Shown here piece by piece: positions 1 to 7,357 of a stretch of DNA of 64,000 nucleotides. Under the pieces are notes generated by a model. It was not told the DNA's origin. It searched no databases and saw only the letters and a program-made list of their open reading frames with translations. Positions within the stretch are counted from its first letter, which is position 1. Each line of letters begins with the position of its first letter. The DNA comes from Methylophilus rhizosphaerae. GTDB lineage: Bacteria; Pseudomonadota; Gammaproteobacteria; Burkholderiales; Methylophilaceae. The position numbers were made by a program, and so were the translations under genes. The stretch covers positions 310,001 to 374,000 of the forward strand of contig NZ_FNFX01000003.1 of the NCBI RefSeq assembly GCF_900100975.1. The letters are read 5' to 3'.

Positions 1-46
1 TCTCAAATATAATCGCTACTTAACTCTAAAAATCTCAGGTAAATCC

Positions 47-2653
47 ATGCGAACCGAAAACGCTGTTGCACCAAAAACCATTTATCTCAAAGACTACACA
101 CCAGCACCATACCTGGCCAAGCAGGTGAATTTGAGTTTTAACCTGTTGCCGGGAAAAACCATTGTCACGTCTGAAGTGAAGTATGTGAAAAATTCGGCGG
201 GTGCTTCTCATGATTTGGTACTGGATGGTGAAGACCAGACTATTTTGTCCGTGGCAAAGAATGGTCAACCATTGAGCGATTACACCGTGGCTGATGGGCA
301 AATGACCATCGCTAATCCGGGTGATGAGTTCACGCTCACCATCATCAGCGAGATTGACCCAGCAGCGAATACGGCGCTGGAAGGTTTGTACCAATCACAG
401 GGCACGTACTGCACGCAGTGCGAGGCGGAAGGCTTCAGGCGCATTACGTATTACCAGGATCGCCCGGATGTATTGAGCGTGTTTACCGTGCGCATTGAGG
501 CTGATGCCAAGGCGTATCCGGTATTGCTTTCTAACGGCAATTTGCAGGACTCTGGCAAGTTGGCCGATGGCCGTCATTACACCGTCTGGCATGACCCTTT
601 CCCCAAACCTTGTTATTTGTTTGCGCTAGTGGCAGGTGATTTGGAGCGCGTGGCGGATACGTTTACGACCATGACGGGTCGCAAAGTAGATTTGCATATC
701 TATGTGCGTTCGGGCGACGAAAGCCAATGCAGCCATGCCATGGAATCACTGAAAAAGTCCATGAAGTGGGACGAAGAAGTCTATGGCCGCGAATATCAGC
801 TGGAGCTGTTTAATATTGTCGCGGTGAGCGATTTTAATATGGGCGCGATGGAAAACACCTCGCTCAATATCTTCAATACAGCGCTGGTATTGGCGCATCA
901 GGAAACCGCGACCGACAGCGATTTTATGAGTGTGGAAGGCGTGATTGGTCACGAGTACTTCCATAACTGGACCGGTAACCGCGTGACTTGCCGTGACTGG
1001 TTCCAATTGTCACTTAAAGAGGGTTTTACAGTATTCCGCGACCAGGAATTCAGCGCCGATTTGAATTCGCGCGCGGTGTTGCGGATTGATGATGTGAATA
1101 GTCTGCGTCGCTTGCAATTCCCCGAAGATGGCAGCCCGCTAGCGCACTCGGTGCAGCCTGATCAGTTTATCGAGATCAGCAACTTCTACACCAAGACCAT
1201 TTATGACAAAGGCGCCGAGTTGATCCGCATGCAACATACTTTGCTGGGTGCAGAGACTTTCCGCAAAGCCACTGATTTGTATTTTGACCGTTATGACGGC
1301 CACGCTGTGACTTGCGACGATTTTGTGCAATGTATGGCCGATGCGTCTGGTCGCGATCTGTCGCAATTCTTCCGCTGGTATAAACAGGCCGGAACGCCGA
1401 CACTGCAAGTCAGCAGCCAGTATGACGCTGCGCAGCAAAGCTACACCCTGACCTTCAGGCAGTCACAACCGGATACACCGGGGCAAACCGACAAGCAGTC
1501 GCTGCATATTCCTGTCGCGCTAGGTTTGCTGGATGCCAATGGTAAAGAGATTCTGCCAACCCACGTGCTGGAAGTCACTGCACGAGAGCAAACATTCACT
1601 TTCATTGATTTGCCTGGCAAGCCTGTGCCTTCTATCCTGCGTGGTTTTTCAGCTCCTGTGAAACTGGAAACCGATTTGAGTGACGATGATCTGCGTTTAC
1701 TGCAAGTGCATGACACTGACGGCTTTAACAAATGGGAAGCGGGCCAGACGTTGGCCTTGCGCACTATCCAGCGCGTGATGGCTGATTCACAAGCTGATAT
1801 CAGCCAATTTATTGCAGATGTCGGCATCTTGATTGAACAGGGTTTGGCGGGGCGGGGTGATAAAGCCTTGCTGGCACGTGCGCTTAGCTTGCCGATGATA
1901 GGCGTGATCGGTCAGTATTTACCGGTGATTGATCCGGCTGCCATTGATGCAGCACGTACCTCCGTCCTCAAACAGATTAAGAGCGCACATAAAGAGGCGC
2001 TGGCTGCATTGTACGACGCCAACCGAAACACTGGCAGCTTCTCTATTACGCCGGAAGCCATGGGCCGCCGTGCCTTGCAACACGCGGTATTGGAAATCCT
2101 GACAACCACTAACGGTACCGGTTGTGCCTCACGCTCAAAAGCGCATTACGATGCGGCAGATAATATGACAGATCGCGTGACAGCACTGGCTTGTTTATCG
2201 GATAGCGGCCAGCCACAACGTGCAGAGGTATTTGCTGATTTCTATGCGCGCTTCAAAAATTATCCGCTGGTGGTAGATAAATGGTTCTCGCTGCAAGCAA
2301 TTGCCAACCGTGAACAGATCTTTAACGATCTCGCCATGTTGCGTAGTCATCCGGATTTCAATATCAAGAACCCTAATCGTGTGCGTTCGTTGTATACCGC
2401 ATTTGCGATCAACAACCCGGTGAAATTCCACGACCCAAGTGGTAAAGGCTATGCTTTCCTGCGTGATGCCATTATTGAGCTCAATGCGATTAACCCGCAG
2501 ATCGCGGCGCGTATGGTGATGCCATTGCGTGAATGGAAGCGCTACACACCGGCGTTGCAGGCACATATGAAAGCAGCGCTACAGGCCGTACTGGATACGC
2601 CTGATTTATCCAGTGATGTGTTTGAGGTAGTGAGCAAGAGTCTTAACGGCTAG
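47..2653 (+). CDS. pepN: Aminopeptidase N (M1 zinc metallopeptidase)
   Basis: Cytoplasmic zinc aminopeptidase of the M1 family that removes N-terminal residues from peptides. The exopeptidase motif GAMEN is at residues 266-270. The zinc site HEYFH is at 302-306, and the third ligand Glu325 sits exactly 18 residues later, inside KEGFTVF. The length of 868 aa matches the E. coli-type PepN, including the long helical C-terminal half. The ATG at 47 is preceded by a CAGG-like ribosome site. It is monocistronic here: a strong hairpin terminator follows the stop. Only 46 bases of upstream sequence are in the window, so its promoter cannot be judged. Confidence 0.97.
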   Translation: MRTENAVAPKTIYLKDYTPAPYLAKQVNLSFNLLPGKTIVTSEVKYVKNSAGASHDLVLDGEDQTILSVAKNGQPLSDYTVADGQMTIANPGDEFTLTIISEIDPAANTALEGLYQSQGTYCTQCEAEGFRRITYYQDRPDVLSVFTVRIEADAKAYPVLLSNGNLQDSGKLADGRHYTVWHDPFPKPCYLFALVAGDLERVADTFTTMTGRKVDLHIYVRSGDESQCSHAMESLKKSMKWDEEVYGREYQLELFNIVAVSDFNMGAMENTSLNIFNTALVLAHQETATDSDFMSVEGVIGHEYFHNWTGNRVTCRDWFQLSLKEGFTVFRDQEFSADLNSRAVLRIDDVNSLRRLQFPEDGSPLAHSVQPDQFIEISNFYTKTIYDKGAELIRMQHTLLGAETFRKATDLYFDRYDGHAVTCDDFVQCMADASGRDLSQFFRWYKQAGTPTLQVSSQYDAAQQSYTLTFRQSQPDTPGQTDKQSLHIPVALGLLDANGKEILPTHVLEVTAREQTFTFIDLPGKPVPSILRGFSAPVKLETDLSDDDLRLLQVHDTDGFNKWEAGQTLALRTIQRVMADSQADISQFIADVGILIEQGLAGRGDKALLARALSLPMIGVIGQYLPVIDPAAIDAARTSVLKQIKSAHKEALAALYDANRNTGSFSITPEAMGRRALQHAVLEILTTTNGTGCASRSKAHYDAADNMTDRVTALACLSDSGQPQRAEVFADFYARFKNYPLVVDKWFSLQAIANREQIFNDLAMLRSHPDFNIKNPNRVRSLYTAFAINNPVKFHDPSGKGYAFLRDAIIELNAINPQIAARMVMPLREWKRYTPALQAHMKAALQAVLDTPDLSSDVFEVVSKSLNG

Positions 2654-2673
2654 AGCGTTGTAAGGTGTTTAAC

Positions 2674-2697
2674 AAAGGGAGGCAATTGCCTCCCTTT
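2674..2697 (+). terminator. Rho-independent terminator of pepN
   Basis: A 10-bp perfect stem (AAAGGGAGGC / GCCTCCCTTT) with a 4-base AATT loop is followed by TCTTTTG. It lies 21 bases after the pepN stop codon. Confidence 0.85.
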
Positions 2698-2750
2698 CTT
2701 TTGCGTAACGCTTGAGCCGGGTTTGTAATAGCTTGCTTCCTCAAGCGAAT

Positions 2751-2969
2751 TTAAAGACCTTTGAATAAACTCTCAATAGATACATCTAAAGCATTAGCTA
2801 AAATTTCCAGGGCTTTTAAAGTTGGATTTCTAGTTCCACGTTCTATCCCACTTATATACGTGCGATCAAACTCGCATGAGTCTGCAAAATCTTCTTGAGA
2901 TAGCCCCTTAGCTTTACGAAGCTCTCTCATCCTATTACCAAATTTAATTGTTAGGTCAGTTTTATTCAC
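2751..2969 (-). CDS. Small XRE-family regulator resembling a restriction-modification controller (C) protein
   Basis: A 72-aa protein that is almost entirely one helix-turn-helix XRE domain (about residues 8-68, core GLSQEDFADSCEFDRTYISG then IERGTRNPTLKALEIL). The size and the RTYISGIERGTRNPTL block resemble C proteins that autoregulate type II restriction-modification operons. The start is GTG at 2969. An ATG-TGA pair overlaps it out of frame, and the next in-frame ATG (residue 14) is inside the domain. No methylase or endonuclease gene lies nearby, so it would be an orphan. An alternative reading is a generic XRE repressor of the divergent gene. The surrounding DNA is clearly more AT-rich than the flanking genes, which suggests acquisition. 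Confidence 0.8.
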   Translation of the reverse strand: MNKTDLTIKFGNRMRELRKAKGLSQEDFADSCEFDRTYISGIERGTRNPTLKALEILANALDVSIESLFKGL

Positions 2970-2992
2970 ATAGCAATTAAGCTATTTTGAAT

Positions 2993-3026
2993 ACTAATTG
3001 ACCACGGACTAATCGTCACATATTAT
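2993..3026 (+). promoter_or_regulatory. C-box-like operator overlapping a sigma70 promoter
   Basis: On the minus strand this reads GATTAGTCCGTGGTC followed by AATTAGT. That resembles the C-box of restriction-modification controllers, whose spacer around GTCCGTGG is characteristic (from memory of the family, not searched). The repeated ACTAATYG half-sites are 15 bp apart. A plus-strand promoter overlaps it: TTGACC at 2998-3003, a 17-bp spacer, TATTAT at 3021-3026. The regulator could therefore control both itself and the gene at 3050. Confidence 0.55.
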
Positions 3027-3049
3027 ACAAATTTTTATAGGGGGAAATT

Positions 3050-3589
3050 GTGCTGAAGATATTTTTGGGTCTTATCGCAATATTTATTGGATACATTTTA
3101 TTTGGAGAAAATCAGGGATTGCTTGGATTGGCATTCATGGGTTTGGGGGCGTGGTTGATTTGGAGTGGTATCAAAAAAATGAGAAATGAATCAGCCTCTA
3201 CAGATGAATGGCTTAGTTTAATTGCCAATACTCAATACCAATACACCAATAAATCTGATTGCTCAGGAATCGCAATTGATACAAAAGAGAGGGTTTTGCA
3301 TTTAAGGCATCCCAATCTGTTTAAAAGCTACCCGTTTTCAGAAATTAGAAGCTGGCGCTATCACCTAAGCACAGGTGGGCACATCAGAACATACGGCAAT
3401 GTCGGCCTTCAGGCAGGGATGCAAGCTGTAGGTGAAAACATACGCGTTAATCGAGAAAATAAAAAAGCATCTGGATTTTTTGTCACGGTTAGAGATATTG
3501 ATAATCCTGAATGGCGCGCTGGTATGAGTTCTGAAAAAGAGATGAAACGTTGGATGGAAATTTTCGCGCAATTTGTTGGCGAGCAATAA
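3050..3589 (+). CDS. Membrane-anchored protein of unknown function (DUF4755-like)
   Basis: A 179-aa protein. Two hydrophobic helices (about residues 4-18 and 23-41) are followed by a soluble domain that starts near residue 50 and contains IDTKERVLHLRHPN, a Ser-Phe-Ser-Glu-Ile-Arg turn, and a C-terminal WRAGMSSEKEMKRWMEIF helix. I recall this pattern from the DUF4755 family, but the match is unverified. The start is GTG at 3050 with a strong AGGGGG ribosome site 6 bases before. It is headed by the promoter at 2998-3026, which overlaps the C-box-like operator, so the divergent XRE protein may regulate it. AT-rich, unlike neighbouring housekeeping genes. Confidence 0.75.
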   Translation: MLKIFLGLIAIFIGYILFGENQGLLGLAFMGLGAWLIWSGIKKMRNESASTDEWLSLIANTQYQYTNKSDCSGIAIDTKERVLHLRHPNLFKSYPFSEIRSWRYHLSTGGHIRTYGNVGLQAGMQAVGENIRVNRENKKASGFFVTVRDIDNPEWRAGMSSEKEMKRWMEIFAQFVGEQ

Positions 3590-3637
3590 TCCCGTTAATT
3601 AGGTACCTATTTATAACTATTGATTTTTGGGGCTTTT

Positions 3638-4381
3638 ATGAAACAGAATTATTTATTACTAACAGGTGCACTATTTTTAATTGGTGTATCGCAACCAGTT
3701 GTTGCAGAAGATAGCTTTTCTGACCTTCTGGGTAACGCAGTAAATTCCGCAAAAAATGCTGTTTCAAATATTGGGCAGCAAGTGGGTACATCCCAACAAC
3801 AATCTAATAGCAAAGAAATAACAGCAGCTGATGGTTTTAAATATACGGAATCAGAAACACCAGACGGATTCCACTACAAAGTTACCTGGAATAAAAAACT
3901 AAATAAATACTACTGCCGTGGCACAAAAGAATTCTATATTTATATGGATAGAGGCGACGGTAATATTGTGTCAATTCCAGAAGATGAAGCAATCGCAAGA
4001 AAAATTCCTTCTGGCAACGGCAAAACGTGTCGTGAAAATGACGGGTTAGTAGAAGTCAAAAAATCAATTGCAAAACAACCTGTAAATTCTAAATATCAAG
4101 ATGTGGATTTGGTAGACCTTAAGCTTGATATGGCTTCATTTAACAAGAAAAAAGTTTCAGTTGTTGGTGCTTTATCCATCATTGGTGAAATAGGATTACT
4201 TGGCACCAGTAGAAACGATACCTCTACGGTGGGTGTAGATATATCAAAACTCTCACGAGAGAATAGAAAGCTATTACTGACAAACTGTAATAACCGCTGT
4301 GATGGTATTCGTATTGATGGCGTTGTTAGGTTACGTGAAGGTTCTGGCGATATTGTTGCTGAACAAATTTCTATCAACTAA
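3638..4381 (+). CDS. Exported protein of unknown function with an OB-fold-like C-terminal part
   Basis: A 247-aa protein starting at the ATG at 3638, behind a GGGGC ribosome site; an upstream in-frame TTG is less likely because it would extend the signal peptide. Residues 1-23 form a signal peptide with a likely cut after VVA. The middle part contains two cysteines (YYCRGTKEF and GKTCRENDG). The C-terminal 85 residues (VVGALSIIGEIGLLG ... IRIDGVVRLREGSGDIVAEQ) have the alternating pattern of a small OB-fold such as periplasmic NirD/tRNA_anti-like domains; this is inference. It follows the DUF4755-like gene by 48 bases and ends at a strong terminator, so the two may form one unit. Confidence 0.75.
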   Translation: MKQNYLLLTGALFLIGVSQPVVAEDSFSDLLGNAVNSAKNAVSNIGQQVGTSQQQSNSKEITAADGFKYTESETPDGFHYKVTWNKKLNKYYCRGTKEFYIYMDRGDGNIVSIPEDEAIARKIPSGNGKTCRENDGLVEVKKSIAKQPVNSKYQDVDLVDLKLDMASFNKKKVSVVGALSIIGEIGLLGTSRNDTSTVGVDISKLSRENRKLLLTNCNNRCDGIRIDGVVRLREGSGDIVAEQISIN

Positions 4382-4456
4382 CTTGCCCTAGCTCAGACCT
4401 GATCTGACATTACCGAATTTTTAGGATGTCTGTCAGAGATTGAGACTAGTTTATTT

Positions 4457-4482
4457 AAAAAGGAGGCGTTTGCCTCCTTTTT
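4457..4482. terminator. Bidirectional terminator hairpin
   Basis: An 11-bp perfect stem (AAAAAGGAGGC / GCCTCCTTTTT) with loop GTTT. It sits between convergent transcripts and has A and T runs on both sides, so it can serve the islet (plus) and the cys operon (minus). Confidence 0.85.
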
Positions 4483-4502
4483 CTTGATGTTATGTCAGCC
4501 AT

Positions 4503-4883
4503 CTACCATTGCCAAACCTGGTCAACCTGGTGGTAGATATCCACCAGTTGCACCTGATTGATAGACTTGATTGACGGTCTCAGCATGCTGGCATTCAAGC
4601 CGCGCTCTTCCAGTTCGCTATTCAAGACATATACCGGAATATTTTGCGCCAGCATTCTGTCAATATCGCTGGGGATATCGGCGGGTTCCTGTTGTACCCA
4701 GTCGCCAATCTTGATGACAGGTTGCCTGTTTTTCATCACGGCATAATAGACGGCATTACCCGACAACAGCACTTCCACGTTTGCGCCGGCGCCCGCCATG
4801 GACTGGGTTAACCAGAGAATGGTGTCATCCTGTTCTTCAACCAGTGTCCTGAATGCCTGTTCAACAATTTGTAGAATTTTCAT
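4503..4883 (-). CDS. DsrE-like protein without cysteine (last gene of the cys operon)
   Basis: A 126-aa protein starting at the ATG at 4883, one base after the stop of the previous gene. The fold pattern fits the DsrE/DsrF-like superfamily: beta strand, helix, GANVEVLLSGNAVYYAV, then NIPVYVLNSELEERGL, then a final QVQLVDIYHQVDQVWQW. Families of this type relay sulfur on a conserved cysteine, but this protein has no cysteine at all, so it would be a structural or binding partner rather than the sulfur carrier. It is the third DsrE-like gene in a row behind cysJI. The family assignment is from pattern, not from a search. Confidence 0.65.
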   Translation of the reverse strand: MKILQIVEQAFRTLVEEQDDTILWLTQSMAGAGANVEVLLSGNAVYYAVMKNRQPVIKIGDWVQQEPADIPSDIDRMLAQNIPVYVLNSELEERGLNASMLRPSIKSINQVQLVDIYHQVDQVWQW

Positions 4884-4884
4884 A

Positions 4885-5295
4885 TTATCGTGTCCCAATG
4901 ACCAAAGTATTGAATGAGCTGTCAGCATAGCGCCAGAGGTCTGCCGGTGAGCCGCGTTTGCAACCGGGGATACTTTCATTGACGCCGCGCTCATCCACGC
5001 ACAGGCCGCAGTTCACCCAATCCAGTTGCCGGCCCAGTCGCTCGGCCTTTTTCTGTAAAGCTGCTACCCAATCCTTGGTTAGGGGGTGTGCTTCCTGTTC
5101 TGTATCACGGTGGTGTACAGAATTGCCATGGGCTTTCTGCAAAGCGAAGGCCAGGGCTGCGGCGCCTTCATAGGCGAACACCTGTATATCGGCACCGGCA
5201 TCCAGCGCTGCATCTACAAGCCTGAAAAATGTAATTGTTCTTTCGTTTTCGAAAGGCGGGTCCATAAAGGCGAATGTCAGTTTTTTATTTTCCAT
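4885..5295 (-). CDS. DsrE-family protein with cysteine cluster
   Basis: A 136-aa DsrE-like protein: MENKKLTFAFMDPPFENERT, then helix TITFFRLVDAALDAGADIQV, FAYEGAAALAFAL, and a cysteine segment NCGLCVDERG followed by IPGCKRGS, ending FNTLVIGTR. The CxxC-DERG turn sits where DsrE/TusD proteins carry the sulfur-accepting cysteine, and it is the only cysteine-bearing member of the three adjacent DsrE-like proteins. The start is the ATG at 5295 with GGAG eight bases upstream. A trio with one active subunit resembles the DsrEFH/TusBCD arrangement. It is downstream of sulfite reductase, so a role in handling sulfite-derived sulfur is plausible but unproven. Confidence 0.75.
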   Translation of the reverse strand: MENKKLTFAFMDPPFENERTITFFRLVDAALDAGADIQVFAYEGAAALAFALQKAHGNSVHHRDTEQEAHPLTKDWVAALQKKAERLGRQLDWVNCGLCVDERGVNESIPGCKRGSPADLWRYADSSFNTLVIGTR

Positions 5296-5305
5296 GATTA
5301 CTCCA

Positions 5306-5635
5306 TTACCACCATACAACTTTGTCACCGTTCAACATGGCGTCAATCACAATGTTTAGCGGTGCGGGTTTCACAAATTCATTAATGTTATCTGCAGATA
5401 TTTCACGCTGGTTTAAGGACAGCTCATCGGCATAGACATCGATATTGTGCCGGTGCAGATCAGCATACACGGCAGGATTCACGCCTTTTCTTGTGGCCAG
5501 CACGGCATTTTGCACCAGCAGGATACTGACATTTCCTTGCGCTTCGGCCAAGGCAATGGCCAGCTTGTATTGAGTGCTGGTTCTTGCCTCATAAAACAGG
5601 TCCTGGCTTTGAATAAATAAATAGTTCTTCTTCAC
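5306..5635 (-). CDS. DsrE-like protein without cysteine (first of trio)
   Basis: A 109-aa protein: MKKNYLFIQSQDLFYE, a helix RTSTQYKLAIALAEAQ, strand NVSILLVQNAVLATRKG, then INVIDAMLNGDKVVWW-type C-terminus preceded by NIDVYADELSLNQREI. The strand-helix order fits the DsrE/DsrF superfamily. It has no cysteine and, like the third member of the trio, ends in Trp. It lies 15 bases behind cysI with a GGAAGG-like ribosome site, so it is clearly in the cysJI operon. The exact family (DsrF- or DsrH-like) cannot be settled by eye. Confidence 0.65.
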   Translation of the reverse strand: MKKNYLFIQSQDLFYEARTSTQYKLAIALAEAQGNVSILLVQNAVLATRKGVNPAVYADLHRHNIDVYADELSLNQREISADNINEFVKPAPLNIVIDAMLNGDKVVWW

Positions 5636-5650
5636 TTTACCTTCCTTTTT

Positions 5651-7351
5651 TTACGCATGTTCCTTGGCTGATGTAACTTCATCAATTAATGTTGTCCTGA
5701 CCAGAAAATCGCCGAACATTTCTTCTGTATGCGCTAATGATTTGTAGCGCTGCAGCAGGTCGTTGAGAATGCCCAGGATTTTTCCTTCATTGACGTTTTT
5801 CGCATATAGTTTCGCCAGCCTGTTCCCGGTATGGCTTCCTCCCAGATATAAGTTATACAAACCGTGCGCCCTGCCGGTCAGGGCGATTTCTGCGATATAA
5901 GGCCGTGCACAGCCATTGGGACAACCGGTAATGCGCAAGGTGATAGGCAGGTGGCTCAGTTCGTAATTTGCTTTTAGCTGATTGAATTTCTGTAGGAAGG
6001 CCGGCATATAACGCTCCGCTTCCGCCATGGCCAGGCCACAGGTAGGTAATGCCACGCATGCCAGGGTATTGGCTGCCTGCCGGTTGGGGTCTATCAAAAC
6101 ATCCAGTCCCAGATCTGCTAGCCTGGTCTTGAGCTGCTTTAATTCATAATCGTGTATGTCGATCAGTTGCAGGTTCTGGTTGGTTGTCAGTCTGACCCGG
6201 CCACCGAATACCTGGAAAAGTCCGGCCAGTTGATCTCTGAGGGCTTTGTTGACCCTGCCACTTTCAATATAAAGCGTGCATTGCCAGAGGCCGTCATCAC
6301 CGCATTTCCAGCCTAGCTCGTCGCCATTTTGTGTAAATGCAACAGGTTTTGCTGCTGCTAATGGCTTGCCACGGCGCTTTTGCAATTCATCCAGAAACCA
6401 CGGTATGCCAAGGCGATCCAGCGTGTATTTGAAGCGCGCGCGATGCCTGTCCTGGCGGTCACCAAAATCGCGTTGTATTTCCATGCAGATTTCTGCCACT
6501 TCTGCTGCTTCGTCAGCCTGCACAAACCCGATTTCCTGAGCCAGGCGAGGGTAACTATCTTCCCGGGTATCAATCTGGCCCATGCCACCGCCGACACAGA
6601 GGTTGAAGCCCAGCAATTTGCCTTTCTCGACAATGGCAATGAATCCCACATCCTGACCATAGACATCAATATCATTGATGGGAGGAATTACAAAGCCTAC
6701 CTTGAATTTGCGCGGCAAATACAACGGGCCGTACACCGGCTCAGCATTGACAGGCTGCACTGGCGGCTTTTCCTCGTACCATATTTCCTGGTAGGCCGCT
6801 GTTTTGGGAATCAGCCGTTGCGAGGTTTTCTGGGCAAGCTCCTGTACGCTTCTGGAAATACTGGAAATCATGGGGTTGCCGCCACACACCACGCCCCTGC
6901 TGTCATCGCCGCAGGCGGCAATGGTATCCAGGCCAATGTCTCTCAGGGCCTGCATGAACTTTCTTAGCTTGCCTTTTCTGACGCCGTGAAACTGTATGGT
7001 TTGCCGGGTCGTAATCCGCAAACCTCTTTCCGCATATTTTCTGGAAATATCATCCAGCCCCAGCCACTGCTCCCGGCTTAACAAACCGCCGGGAATGCGA
7101 ATACGCACCATGAACTGGTAATTGGGCTCCAGGAATCTTTTCTGCCGGTCTGCCCGCAGATCCCTGTCATCCTGCTGGTAAATACCGTGAAACTTGAGCA
7201 GCAACGTGTCGTTGAATACGACGCTACCGGTCACTGGATCCTGCAAGCTATCGCTAATGCTGCCGCGCAGGTAATTACTCTCGTATTTGACCAGCTCGTT
7301 ACTATTGAACTCATCGAGTCTGTTTACTAGGCTTTCAAATTTATTCTTCAT
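5651..7351 (-). CDS. cysI: Sulfite reductase (NADPH) hemoprotein beta-component
   Basis: Reduces sulfite to sulfide with electrons from CysJ, using siroheme coupled to a 4Fe-4S cluster. At 566 aa it matches the family. The cluster/siroheme cysteines are at residues 432 and 438 (CVALPTC) and 477 and 481 (CPNGC), nearly the same numbering as E. coli CysI. The N-terminal half carries the substrate-side arginines (FMVRIRIPGG, RLTTRQTIQFHG-like). It follows cysJ by 6 bases and is followed by the DsrE trio, so one transcript is likely. No cysH, cysD or cysN gene is in the window. Confidence 0.96.
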   Translation of the reverse strand: MKNKFESLVNRLDEFNSNELVKYESNYLRGSISDSLQDPVTGSVVFNDTLLLKFHGIYQQDDRDLRADRQKRFLEPNYQFMVRIRIPGGLLSREQWLGLDDISRKYAERGLRITTRQTIQFHGVRKGKLRKFMQALRDIGLDTIAACGDDSRGVVCGGNPMISSISRSVQELAQKTSQRLIPKTAAYQEIWYEEKPPVQPVNAEPVYGPLYLPRKFKVGFVIPPINDIDVYGQDVGFIAIVEKGKLLGFNLCVGGGMGQIDTREDSYPRLAQEIGFVQADEAAEVAEICMEIQRDFGDRQDRHRARFKYTLDRLGIPWFLDELQKRRGKPLAAAKPVAFTQNGDELGWKCGDDGLWQCTLYIESGRVNKALRDQLAGLFQVFGGRVRLTTNQNLQLIDIHDYELKQLKTRLADLGLDVLIDPNRQAANTLACVALPTCGLAMAEAERYMPAFLQKFNQLKANYELSHLPITLRITGCPNGCARPYIAEIALTGRAHGLYNLYLGGSHTGNRLAKLYAKNVNEGKILGILNDLLQRYKSLAHTEEMFGDFLVRTTLIDEVTSAKEHA

Positions 7352-7357
7352 ACCGGC

